The translations under genes and the position numbers were made by a program. A stretch of 51,114 nucleotides of DNA from the NCBI GenBank assembly GCA_014804785.1, contig JAAUZD010000026.1, forward strand, positions 1-51,114, given 5' to 3'. This document shows, piece after piece, positions 40,938 to 48,635 of this stretch (the stretch's first letter is position 1; each line of letters begins with the position of its first letter). This stretch comes from Lachnospiraceae bacterium (GTDB lineage Bacteria; Bacillota; Clostridia; Lachnospirales; Lachnospiraceae). The notes below the pieces were generated by a model. The model was not told the origin of the DNA, searched no databases, and worked only from the letters and a program-made list of their open reading frames with translations.

Positions 40938-42488
40938 TTACAGTTGCACAATCTGCGTTGCCGTGTTTTCCATAAATGCTTTGTCATGTTCTACCAGTAT
41001 CATGGTGGGCTTAAATTTTAAAATCAATTCTTCTATCTGCATCCTAGAAAATACATCAATAAAATTCAAAGGTTCATCCCAGATATAAAGATGCGCCTGC
41101 CTGCAAAGGCTTCCGGCTAAAAGAACTTTTTTCTTCTGACCGCCGCTGTAATCTTCTATCCTTTTTTCAAACTGGATTCTGGAAAAATCCAGTTTCCGCA
41201 AAAGTGCTCTAAACAGTGTATCATCAATGTCATATTGGGCTGCATATTCTTTTATTGTCCCATGGAGCATGGAGGTATCCTGTGAGCAATAAGAGACAAT
41301 CATCTGATTAGGCGTCACAATCCGCCCGCTCTTTAGAACAGGTTCTGCCATATCCTGATATACCCAATCCTGCTTTCGATTTTCTCCGCTCTGCTCAAAA
41401 ATCTGATGCAGGATCGCTTTTATAATGGTAGATTTTCCGCACCCGTTTTTTCCTTTTAAAAATACCCTGTCTCCTTGTCTCACCTCAAAATTAAAATTAC
41501 GAATCACTCCATTGCTTTCCCTATATCCAATTGTACACTCTTCCATGACCACCAGCTTTTCTTTGTAGTGGTTTAAAGGAATAATTTTTAAATCTTCTAC
41601 TGTTTCCAGATTTTTTAATAAAGCGGATTTTTCTTCTATTTCTCTTTCCCGTCTCCGCTCCAGATTCTTACGGCGCATCTGCATCCTGCGGGATTTTTCA
41701 CCCATATACGCTCTTGCATCTATGCTCTTTTCATACTTTATGGATTTTGTGCCTATTTTAGCTGCTTCCACATTATCAGCCCACTGTCCCGCCTTTCTGG
41801 CGGACTGCGCCAGTCTTTGAATGTCTTTTTTCAAACGATCATTTTCAGCAAGCTCATAGGCATCTTGATTTTTCTTGTTTTCCCACCAGGAACTGAAATT
41901 ACCCTGCTGTACTTCAATGTCAGACTTATTGATTACGAGCACATGATCTACACAGCCATCCATAAAATTCCTGTCATGAGAGACCAGGATAAATCCCTTT
42001 TTACTGCTCAAATATTGTTTTAATATTTCTCTTGCCTCCATATCCAGATGATTGGTGGGCTCGTCAATCAGTAAAAAACGATTTTCTCTGGAAAAAAGAA
42101 GTGCAAGCATGACCTTTGTCTGTTCTCCGTTGCTTAAAGTGCTAAAAGGTCTGTAGAAAACTTCCCCGTCCACTTCTAAAAAATTAAGTTCCCGGCATAC
42201 CTTCCAGAATTCATAATCAGGATCAATTTCCTCTATCACATCAATCGTATTTTTATCTTTATCCCTAACCTCAAACGGAAAATAATCAAATGCGACGGAA
42301 GCATTTATATTTCCTTTAAATTCATATTCCCCCATCAGAAGTTTTAGAAAGGTAGTTTTTCCCTTTCCGTTTCTTGCAATAAATCCCAGTTTCCAATCTG
42401 TATCAATTTGAAAAGACACTCCCTCAAAGATATTATCGTAACTTCCTTCATAACAGAAAGTTAAATTGCTTACATTAATCTGCGACAT
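40938..42488 (-). CDS. ABC-F ribosomal protection protein, Lsa/CplR-like
   Basis: This 516-residue ABC-F protein has two ATPase domains and no membrane segments. Domain 1: GFIARNGKGKTTFLKLL, TLSNGEQTKVMLALLF, LLIDEPTNHLDM. Domain 2: FLKGKNGCGKSTIIKAIL, DYSGGQKKKVLLAGSL, LYIWDEPLNFIDVF. The WDEPLNxxD form of the second Walker B and the linker RKAGQWADNVEAAK resemble Lsa-type proteins, which displace lincosamides, pleuromutilins and streptogramin A from the ribosome. The start at 42488 has GGAGG 7 nt upstream. The leader has a uORF and a terminator. Actual resistance is not proven by sequence. Confidence 0.82.
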   Translation of the reverse strand: MSQINVSNLTFCYEGSYDNIFEGVSFQIDTDWKLGFIARNGKGKTTFLKLLMGEYEFKGNINASVAFDYFPFEVRDKDKNTIDVIEEIDPDYEFWKVCRELNFLEVDGEVFYRPFSTLSNGEQTKVMLALLFSRENRFLLIDEPTNHLDMEAREILKQYLSSKKGFILVSHDRNFMDGCVDHVLVINKSDIEVQQGNFSSWWENKKNQDAYELAENDRLKKDIQRLAQSARKAGQWADNVEAAKIGTKSIKYEKSIDARAYMGEKSRRMQMRRKNLERRREREIEEKSALLKNLETVEDLKIIPLNHYKEKLVVMEECTIGYRESNGVIRNFNFEVRQGDRVFLKGKNGCGKSTIIKAILHQIFEQSGENRKQDWVYQDMAEPVLKSGRIVTPNQMIVSYCSQDTSMLHGTIKEYAAQYDIDDTLFRALLRKLDFSRIQFEKRIEDYSGGQKKKVLLAGSLCRQAHLYIWDEPLNFIDVFSRMQIEELILKFKPTMILVEHDKAFMENTATQIVQL

Positions 42489-42536
42489 ATACATTCCTCC
42501 TTTATAAGTCAAACAGGGAAGATTTTCCCTACGCAC

Positions 42537-42567
42537 AAAAAAGGTGCAGAAGATTAAACTCTGCACC
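42537..42567 (-). terminator. attenuator terminator before the ABC-F gene
   Basis: On the minus strand GGTGCAGA-GTTTAATCT-TCTGCACC (8-bp perfect stem) is followed by TTTTTT, 48 nt before the ABC-F start and inside its leader. It would stop transcription before the gene unless an alternative fold forms. A nearby GGTATGCAG could pair with CTGCACC as antiterminator. Confidence 0.8.
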
Positions 42568-42647
42568 CTGCATACCAAAATGTATCATCGCAAATAGTAT
42601 CATTAGATATTACTTACAAATATTTTATTTATTGAAATACAAAAGAC

Positions 42648-42713
42648 TCAGATGTTCTTCTTCCACACACAAACTATTAAGTTAATTATTGAGCGGAAAA
42701 ATAAAACATCCAT
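42648..42713 (-). CDS. candidate leader peptide of the ABC-F gene
   Basis: A 21-codon ORF (starts MDVLFFRSIINL, ends KKNI) begins about 20 nt after the predicted transcription start and has GGAAGGGAG upstream. Overlapping alternatives start at 42717 (MHGCFIFPLNN) and 42709. Leader peptides whose translation is stalled by antibiotics commonly control ABC-F attenuators. Which ORF is used cannot be decided from one sequence. Confidence 0.4.
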   Translation of the reverse strand: MDVLFFRSIINLIVCVWKKNI

Positions 42714-42739
42714 GCATCTCCCTTCCATTTATTGAAATA

Positions 42740-42768
42740 AACTTATCAGAAAAAAAACCTTTTGTCAA
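42740..42768 (-). promoter_or_regulatory. promoter of the ABC-F gene
   Basis: TTGACA (42768-42763), a 17-nt spacer and TAAGTT (42745-42740) with an upstream TGA resembling an extended -10, on the minus strand. It lies directly after the diguanylate cyclase stop. RNA start near 42733 gives a leader of about 245 nt. Confidence 0.6.
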
Positions 42769-42771
42769 TCG

Positions 42772-43887
42772 TTAATAAATAATTCTATCTCTGCCCTGCT
42801 CTTTTCCCTGATATAACCTTTCATCTGCTTCTTTGATAGACGCTACCAAATCACTGTTAAAATCATACTCTGTAAGACCAAATGTCATAGTTACGCTGAC
42901 CTCAATGTCATCTCTTCTGATTTTCATCGATTTTATTTTATCGCGAATATTCTCGACTTTCAAATAAGCATCGTCTCTGTTGCAATCCGGGAACAATAAA
43001 AGAAATTCTTCACCGCCCCATCTTGCCACAAAATCTTTTCCTTTCAATTCCTTTTTGAAAATCTGGGAAATGCCTTTCAATACTTCATCACCAAAATCAT
43101 GACCATAATTATCATTTACTTTTTTAAAAAAATCTATATCACATATACAAAGACTGAATGTAGTATAGTCTGATGACTTCTGTATAAGATATTCCATATA
43201 TTGCAGTGCTTTTCTTCTGTTATTCAGACCTGTAAGTGCATCTGTATTCGCCAACTCTTCCAATTGCATATTATAATCCATTAGCTTTCTTTCAAGCTCC
43301 TGGCTATTATTACTGAAAATAAAAACCACCACAGAAAGACACCAGAAAATCGTAATTGTATTTACAATCTGCAGCATATTCTCGCCTGATGCCGTTAATG
43401 GCCATAATGGGTCTCTATAACGACAAATATAAAAAAGCAAAATACGAAGAGCACACAAAAAAACAGCATACATAATTTTTCTTGTGTATCGTTTATAGCT
43501 TGAAAAGAAAAACAGCACCAGCATCACCATCAAAAAATGCTGTACGCCTATGTTCCATCCATATAAATAAAGAATAATGTAGATCCAGACAATCATCCCA
43601 AAGTTAAATATCCAAAGGGTGACCATAGATCTGCAATAATAGGATATAACAAAAAGACCTGCAAAGATAGCAAAAAACAACACATAAAACAATATGACTG
43701 CAAAATTCAGCTCTTTAACGTTAATGATTCCATTTATCGAAAAATATACCATAACAGAAATCAGCAGAATCCTTATGACAACTGTCAGCTTTTTGGTCTC
43801 GTTTTTAGCCTCTACATCCTTATTAATAAAATCTACTATTCGATTAAATAAACTTCCGGATTCTGTTCCCGGCACTTTATGATCCAC
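42772..43887 (-). CDS. membrane-bound diguanylate cyclase (GGDEF)
   Basis: This 371-residue protein has about six N-terminal membrane helices (residues 30-190) and a C-terminal GGDEF domain: NTDALTGLNNRRKALQYM, CDIDFFKKVNDNYGHDFGDEVL, ARWGGEEFLLLFPD. GGEEF and the metal aspartates are intact, so it should make cyclic-di-GMP. The inhibitory I-site reads KGKD where RxxD is usual. No sensory domain other than the membrane part is seen. A TTGCAT-N17-TATGAT promoter lies upstream. Cyclic-di-GMP could link to the pilus and flagellar genes in the window (inference). Confidence 0.93.
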   Translation of the reverse strand: MDHKVPGTESGSLFNRIVDFINKDVEAKNETKKLTVVIRILLISVMVYFSINGIINVKELNFAVILFYVLFFAIFAGLFVISYYCRSMVTLWIFNFGMIVWIYIILYLYGWNIGVQHFLMVMLVLFFFSSYKRYTRKIMYAVFLCALRILLFYICRYRDPLWPLTASGENMLQIVNTITIFWCLSVVVFIFSNNSQELERKLMDYNMQLEELANTDALTGLNNRRKALQYMEYLIQKSSDYTTFSLCICDIDFFKKVNDNYGHDFGDEVLKGISQIFKKELKGKDFVARWGGEEFLLLFPDCNRDDAYLKVENIRDKIKSMKIRRDDIEVSVTMTFGLTEYDFNSDLVASIKEADERLYQGKEQGRDRIIY

Positions 43888-43931
43888 TTTTCCACCTTTT
43901 TGCCATAAAAAACGTAAATATCTTATTTTTT

Positions 43932-43960
43932 ATCATACACCAAAGTGGTTTGTAATGCAA
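43932..43960 (-). promoter_or_regulatory. promoter of the diguanylate cyclase gene
   Basis: On the minus strand TTGCAT (43960-43955), a 17-nt spacer and TATGAT (43937-43932), about 45 nt before the ATG. Confidence 0.6.
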
Positions 43961-44033
43961 CAAATCCATCTGTTACAATTATAAACCCGCCATCTTATGA
44001 GTTAGAAATCTTTATTAGATAACTCCATACCTT

Positions 44034-44807
44034 TTACATGTTGGCATAGTCAAGGAACAGATAACGCGTCTTATTTTCATTTTCTATATATTCATTTGTA
44101 TGCTTCTCCCCCACATAAACCAATTCTCCATTTCGATATGCAAGCAAGGTATTTATAGGCACATTTTCCCAACAATTCTGTTTCAATGGTTTAGTAGAAA
44201 TAAAAAGCGTTTTCCCTTTTTGACATCTATGAAGACTGTTCTTATGATTTGCGTGGACATAAAATAAATCACCGTCATAAATTAAAAGATTTACTTTATT
44301 TTCCGGTGTAATCGTATGAATAACTTTATCGACAATTAAAAATCTCTCTTCATCTGTGAGTTCTCTCCCTGTTTTCTTCTGTTCTGCATTAATCTGATCC
44401 ACCAGATAATACAGAATCCTTTCGCTGTCTGACTGCCCTTTTTGCCTGGAAAGATAGGGGTCCAACTCACTACTTTCAAAAATCGTACCATTATGCGCCA
44501 GTGTCCATGCACGGTCAGCATCATCTCTTAAAATAAAAGGATGGGAATTCTTATATTCAATTCCCCCTTTTGACGCCTTTCTAATATGTGCTATAAGCTT
44601 ATCTTTTACTATCTCTTCCGTCAGCCTGTTCTTAAGATATGTACTTTCAAGAGACGATACCGGTTCTTTTTCCAAAGAAACTGCATTTTCGTAAAAAGTC
44701 GCCAGACCCCATCCATGAGGATTGTCAATTCCATGTTCGAAAAACTCCTTAAGCATCTCATTACATTTTACTTTTTCCCTACTGCTTATACCAAATAATT
44801 CACACAT
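44034..44807 (-). CDS. class II glutamine amidotransferase (YafJ/EgtC/Dug3-like)
   Basis: This 257-residue N-terminal-nucleophile amidohydrolase begins MCELFGISS. Cys2 would be the nucleophile after Met removal, which fixes the start at 44807 although the open frame extends to 44930. Further family motifs: NPHGWGLATFYE, IAHIRKASKGGIEYKNSHPF, WTLAHNGTI. The family includes EgtC (removes glutamate from a gamma-glutamyl thiol) and yeast Dug3 (glutathione breakdown). No synthetase partner domain is present, so it is a free amidase. It lies 22 nt after the ABC ATPase gene and is the last gene of the cysteine-attenuated operon. Confidence 0.83.
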   Translation of the reverse strand: MCELFGISSREKVKCNEMLKEFFEHGIDNPHGWGLATFYENAVSLEKEPVSSLESTYLKNRLTEEIVKDKLIAHIRKASKGGIEYKNSHPFILRDDADRAWTLAHNGTIFESSELDPYLSRQKGQSDSERILYYLVDQINAEQKKTGRELTDEERFLIVDKVIHTITPENKVNLLIYDGDLFYVHANHKNSLHRCQKGKTLFISTKPLKQNCWENVPINTLLAYRNGELVYVGEKHTNEYIENENKTRYLFLDYANM

Positions 44808-44829
44808 CTGTCTATCCATCCATTCACAA

Positions 44830-45579
44830 TTAATGCTGTTTAATTGAATTAAGGAATTCCTGCGCACGCTGGGTCTTAGGGTGTGCAAAGAATTCTTCCG
44901 GCACATTTTCCTCAATGATACTGCCGTCATCCATAAAAATAATTCTATCTGCTACCTGTCTGGCAAAATTCATTTCATGCGTAACAATCACCATCGTCAT
45001 ACCTTCCTTGGCAAGTCCCGTTATGACATCTAAAACTTCACCGATCATTTCCGGATCCAATGCACTTGTAGGTTCATCAAACAAAATCGCTTTCGGATGC
45101 ATTGCCAATGCGCGCGCAATAGCAACACGCTGCTGCTGCCCTCCGGAAAGTTGTGCAGGTACTTTAGAAGCCTGGCTGTCCACGCCGACTCTTTTTAAAA
45201 GTGCCATTGCTTCTTCCTGCGCTTCCTTTCGGGACTTACGAAGCACATCAATTGGACCAATAGTGACATTGTCAAGAATGTTTTTGTGGGCAAAAAGATT
45301 AAATGATTGAAACACCATTCCCACCTGTGAACGAATTTCGGCAAGTTTTCTTCCCTCCTTTGGCATAGCCACTCCATCAATAATGATTTCACCTGAATCA
45401 ATGGTTTCCAGCCGATTAATCGTGCGGCAGAATGTAGACTTTCCGGAACCTGAGGGTCCAATGATGACTACCACTTCTCCCTTTTTCACAGAAAGATTTA
45501 TATCTTTTAGCACATGCAATGATCCAAAATATTTATCAACATGCCTCGCTTCAATGACCGGATTCTGCTCCTGTAACAT
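44830..45579 (-). CDS. polar amino acid ABC transporter, ATP-binding protein
   Basis: This 249-residue ATPase has Walker [19 protein letters not shown]-loop [18 protein letters not shown], signature [16 protein letters not shown], Walker [15 protein letters not shown] and H-loop [14 protein letters not shown]. All are typical of the GlnQ/GluA/TcyC polar amino acid group. GGAGC lies upstream of the ATG. It follows the second permease gene after 24 nt. Substrate is not defined by the ATPase; the Cys-rich leader points to cystine or a cysteine compound. Confidence 0.93.
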   Translation of the reverse strand: MLQEQNPVIEARHVDKYFGSLHVLKDINLSVKKGEVVVIIGPSGSGKSTFCRTINRLETIDSGEIIIDGVAMPKEGRKLAEIRSQVGMVFQSFNLFAHKNILDNVTIGPIDVLRKSRKEAQEEAMALLKRVGVDSQASKVPAQLSGGQQQRVAIARALAMHPKAILFDEPTSALDPEMIGEVLDVITGLAKEGMTMVIVTHEMNFARQVADRIIFMDDGSIIEENVPEEFFAHPKTQRAQEFLNSIKQH

Positions 45580-45603
45580 AACTTTGTCTGCTCCTTCCTG
45601 ATA

Positions 45604-46434
45604 CTATTGTATTAACATAGCGGAAATATTCTTACGTCTGGCAATTACAACAGATACTTTATTCAAAATATAATTTATAACAATGTAAATCACGGCTACT
45701 ACCAAATACACAGAAAGAAGCGCATCGTGGTTACTGATCAGAACACGGGCGTTCTGCATCAAGTCTGCATAATTGACAACATAAGCAAACGTAGTATCTT
45801 TTAATACGATAACCAGTTCTGATATCAGTGCCGGAATTACATAGCGGAACGCCTGCGGAAATACTATCTTAAAAAATGTACTGTTTCCTGACATGCCCAA
45901 AGAAAGAGCTGCCTCCGTCTGCCCTTTGGGAACTGCGTTTACTCCAGAGCGAAGCACTTCTGCAACCACACCCGAAGCAGAAATTGCCACAGGTATTGCT
46001 ATCTTCCAAAACGCTGGCAATTTCAACCCAAATTGTGGAGCAATGAGAAAGAAAAAATAAATAAAAAGCAGCGTAGGCACTCCTCGGCTAAATTCAATCA
46101 GTACCGTACTTATTCCTTGAACAATCCTGATGCCTCTGATTCTGCCTAGCATAAGCAGCAGACCTAAAACAAAAGCAATCAGACCCGCCATAAGCGCGAC
46201 TTTTAAGGTACCTGCCAATCCTCTACCTAAAAATCTCCAGGTAGCATATTTTACAAAAAAATCCCAATATTTCGAGTCTAGCTGTCCGGTGATATAAAAC
46301 TGTCTGACAACGGCGAATGACAACGCTGCCAAAATAACTAACGAAATTATCGTAGCTGTTACGATACGCTTACGTGCCTTAGGTCCAGGTTCCTCATAGA
46401 GCATATCTCTTATGGAAGTATTTACAGTACTCAT
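45604..46434 (-). CDS. polar amino acid ABC transporter permease (second)
   Basis: This 276-residue permease of the His/Glu/Gln/Arg/opine family has a longer N-terminus with a membrane helix (IVTATIISLVILAALSFAVV), five core helices and the EAA-like coupling loop QTEAALSLGMSGNSTFFKIVFPQAFRYVIPAL. It overlaps the first permease stop by 4 bp (ATGA). The pair of different permeases plus separate ATPase and binding protein matches the gluABCD-type layout. Confidence 0.92.
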   Translation of the reverse strand: MSTVNTSIRDMLYEEPGPKARKRIVTATIISLVILAALSFAVVRQFYITGQLDSKYWDFFVKYATWRFLGRGLAGTLKVALMAGLIAFVLGLLLMLGRIRGIRIVQGISTVLIEFSRGVPTLLFIYFFFLIAPQFGLKLPAFWKIAIPVAISASGVVAEVLRSGVNAVPKGQTEAALSLGMSGNSTFFKIVFPQAFRYVIPALISELVIVLKDTTFAYVVNYADLMQNARVLISNHDALLSVYLVVAVIYIVINYILNKVSVVIARRKNISAMLIQ

Positions 46435-47090
46435 CGCAGTATCCTCACTTTCCGGTCAATCAGATTACCCAGCTGTCCGATCACTACAGCCGTTCCACAG
46501 TATAAAAGTGCAGAAATCAGAAAGGCTGTAACACCGCCCACCGCACGTGTATTAACATACGAGACAATACCGGTCAAGTCTGTTGGATTCATTGGCACCT
46601 GTGATGCCAATGCCGTTGTAAGCATGGTTGCAACCAACAGATTCGTCATCGGCAGTATGCTGGAGCGCAATGCCTGCGGAAGCACGACATTTTTAATCAT
46701 TTTAAAAAAAGTCATTCCAAGAGAACGTGCTGCTTCAATCTGTCCAACATCTATGGTGTTCATCCCAGCCATAAGATACTCAGAGCAAAATGCAGATGGA
46801 AGCAATGATGTTGCAATTAGAACACAAACATAATAGGACCAAACCAAATTAAGATATGGCAATGCATAGACAAGAACAATAAGAAGTGCAGCACCGGGAA
46901 TGTTTCTGAATATCTGCACATAAAAATCGCCTGCAAACCTCAGCGGTTTAACCGGACATATCCGCATGATAGTAACAGCAATACCGATGACAAATGCAAA
47001 TGCAAAAGCTAATGCAGTGAGCTTCCATGTTGTCAGAAGCGCCAGAATATATTTATCTCCATATTGAGTCAGAAGCTCATAGACATTCAT
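46431..47090 (-). CDS. polar amino acid ABC transporter permease (first)
   Basis: This 219-residue permease has five hydrophobic segments and the coupling loop QIEAARSLGMTFFKMIKNVVLPQALRSSILPM (EAA-type, in order). The start ATG at 47090 has GGAGG 7 nt upstream, immediately after the T-run of the intercistronic hairpin. It forms the heterodimeric channel with the second permease. Confidence 0.92.
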   Translation of the reverse strand: MNVYELLTQYGDKYILALLTTWKLTALAFAFAFVIGIAVTIMRICPVKPLRFAGDFYVQIFRNIPGAALLIVLVYALPYLNLVWSYYVCVLIATSLLPSAFCSEYLMAGMNTIDVGQIEAARSLGMTFFKMIKNVVLPQALRSSILPMTNLLVATMLTTALASQVPMNPTDLTGIVSYVNTRAVGGVTAFLISALLYCGTAVVIGQLGNLIDRKVRILR

Positions 47091-47102
47091 ACTATTTCCT
47101 CC

Positions 47103-47143
47103 AAAAAAGAGGCTTCATGACATTTTCCCTTGAAGCCTCTTTT
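47103..47143 (-). terminator. intercistronic hairpin between binding protein and permease genes
   Basis: On the minus strand AGAGGCTTCA and TGAAGCCTCT form a 10-bp stem followed by TTTTTT, then directly the permease Shine-Dalgarno. A leaky terminator or 3' stabiliser here would give more binding protein than permease, as is usual for ABC importers. Confidence 0.7.
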
Positions 47144-47161
47144 AAATGCCTGTTTATATAT

Positions 47162-48214
47162 CTATTTTTCTATTACCGGAGCCTTTGGTGCATCTTCAAT
47201 ACCGGTACGGTCTCCAAGACTAATCTTCCAAAGCTGTTCCCATGTACCATTTTCCTCTATCTTCTGCAGGAATTCATTTACAAATGCCACTCCGTCAGAG
47301 TCAAGTGGAAGACCGATTCCATAATTATCCTCAGGTCCAAATACATCGCCCGCAATTTCATATTTATCTGGATTTTTCACAATCGCATTTAAGAGTAATG
47401 TATAATCGGTAACATACGCATCCACGCGGCCCTGCTCCAATGCAGTCCGTGCTTCAATATCATTTGCAAATTCCTGAACAATAGCGTCAGGTGCATACTC
47501 TGCCAATATCTCCGGTCCAGTAGAACCTGACTGTGTTGCAACATTTTTGCCTGCCAGACTTTCAATGCCTGTAATTTCTGTATTTCCTTCCTTCACAAGA
47601 ACTGCCTGTTTGGAAGTATAATACGGACCTGCGAAGGAAATAACCTCCTGACGAGAAGGTGTGATGGAATAAGTAGCGAATACTGCATCCACCTGCCCGC
47701 TCTGCAGAACAGATTCACGTGTACTTGAATCAACCTGGGTCAGATCAAACTTTGTCTCATCCCCTAGAATATAACGTGCAAGCAACTGATAAAGACCTGC
47801 ATCAAATCCGCGGAGAGCGTCATCCGTTTCGTCAAGCTGACTGAACAGGAAAGAAGTACGTGTACCGCCAACTCTTAAAACACCTGCTTCCTTAATAGCT
47901 GCAGCCCAGCTGTTTGCTTCAATATCAGCATCATCAGCTACAATACCGGATGCGATAAGACTATCAAATGCCTCCTTATCAATGGCAACTGCCACCGGCT
48001 CTTCTGCCTCCTCTGCTTCTGCGGAAATATCTTCTGTAGCTTCTGTACCTTCCGTCTCTTCTGACGTCTCAACATCCTCAGTAGTTATTTCCTCCGCCGG
48101 TTCTGCAGAAGACGGAACTGATGATTCGCTGTTGCCGCACGCTGCCAACCCCAATACAAAAGTCAAAATCAATAAAATGCCTAATGTTTTTTTAATTCCT
48201 TTAATTTTTTTCAT
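47162..48214 (-). CDS. polar amino acid ABC transporter substrate-binding lipoprotein
   Basis: This 350-residue protein has a lipoprotein signal (KKTLGILLILTFVLGLAACGN, LAAC lipobox), a linker of about 50 residues rich in Ser, Thr and Glu, then a type II periplasmic-binding domain of the amino-acid family (GFDAGLYQLLARYILG, VDAVFATYSITPSRQEVISFAGPYY, LAGKNVATQSGST, GRVDAYVTDYTLLL, GIGLPLDSDGVAFVN in order). The start at 48214 has AAAGGAG 9 nt upstream. It is the first structural gene after the leader. Ligand cannot be read from motifs; cystine or a gamma-glutamyl thiol is inferred from regulation and context. Confidence 0.9.
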   Translation of the reverse strand: MKKIKGIKKTLGILLILTFVLGLAACGNSESSVPSSAEPAEEITTEDVETSEETEGTEATEDISAEAEEAEEPVAVAIDKEAFDSLIASGIVADDADIEANSWAAAIKEAGVLRVGGTRTSFLFSQLDETDDALRGFDAGLYQLLARYILGDETKFDLTQVDSSTRESVLQSGQVDAVFATYSITPSRQEVISFAGPYYTSKQAVLVKEGNTEITGIESLAGKNVATQSGSTGPEILAEYAPDAIVQEFANDIEARTALEQGRVDAYVTDYTLLLNAIVKNPDKYEIAGDVFGPEDNYGIGLPLDSDGVAFVNEFLQKIEENGTWEQLWKISLGDRTGIEDAPKAPVIEK

Positions 48215-48299
48215 AATATTCTCCTTTTTAACTATCACTTTTTACGCGTTATCAATGCATCAGGATTCAAGCAGAACATCTATTCCGATTTTTAGCCAT

Positions 48300-48327
48300 A
48301 AAAAATGGAAGCTTGTAACCAGCCTCC
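48300..48327 (-). terminator. attenuator terminator before the amino acid ABC operon
   Basis: On the minus strand GGAGGCT-GGTTACA-AGCTTCC (7-bp stem with one G-U) is followed by ATTTTTT. It lies 85 nt before the binding-protein start and 31 nt after the Cys-rich ORF. Its 5' arm overlaps CCGGGAGG (48330-48323), which pairs with TCTCCCGG (48426-48419) inside the ORF (8 bp, one G-U). The two folds exclude each other. Confidence 0.78.
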
Positions 48328-48358
48328 CGGACAGATGACATTATAGTACACTCTTTCA

Positions 48359-48484
48359 TCAAGTGTAATATACAGGCGCACAGCAATGCGAATACAGGCA
48401 CCTGGTCATACAATATGCCCGGGAGATAAGCATTCGACAACAACACTTGATACAATTTATTATCATGATGTTACGGATATTCAT
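48359..48484 (-). CDS. Cys-rich leader peptide (candidate cysteine attenuator)
   Basis: A 41-codon ORF begins at ATG 48484 with AAAGGAGG 8 nt upstream and ends at TGA 48359. It encodes eight cysteines, four of them clustered in NCIKCCCRM (codons 11-16, all TGT). The second half contains further Cys (YCMTRCLYSHCC). The antiterminator arm TCTCCCGG starts 11 nt after the last codon of the Cys run. A ribosome paused there for lack of Cys-tRNA would leave the arm free. No homologue is recognised, so this is probably a regulatory leader, not a functional protein. Confidence 0.7.
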   Translation of the reverse strand: MNIRNIMIINCIKCCCRMLISRAYCMTRCLYSHCCAPVYYT

Positions 48485-48530
48485 TGCATTCGCCTCCTTT
48501 TTAATCATCTTGCTCAAATCCGATAGGCAT

Positions 48531-48559
48531 ATCATATAACTCAAATCATACTATTTCAA
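48531..48559 (-). promoter_or_regulatory. promoter of the cysteine-attenuated ABC operon
   Basis: On the minus strand TTGAAA (48559-48554), a 17-nt spacer and TATGAT (48536-48531). RNA start near 48524 would place the leader ORF 40 nt downstream. A second -10-like TATAAT at 48345-48340 has only a weak ATTACA 18 nt upstream. Between 48560 and 48635 there is AT-rich DNA with an orphan AAAGGAGGAGG site without a following start codon. Confidence 0.7.
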
Positions 48560-48635
48560 TAGGAATTATGTACTATAAATTATAAATTTTCCTCCTCCTT
48601 TCACCTAAAATACCTACTTAAGCTTCACAAAAATT

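Noticed and set aside
48340-48369. Second promoter (ATTACA-N18-TATAAT) between the Cys-rich ORF and the attenuator terminator
   Set aside because: The -35 is weak and RNA would start at the terminator hairpin itself; the upstream promoter explains the layout better. It cannot be fully excluded.
48267-48455. 62-codon frame on the minus strand overlapping the Cys-rich ORF
   Set aside because: It starts inside the Cys-rich ORF without an RBS and runs through the terminator hairpin; frame overlap by chance is more likely.
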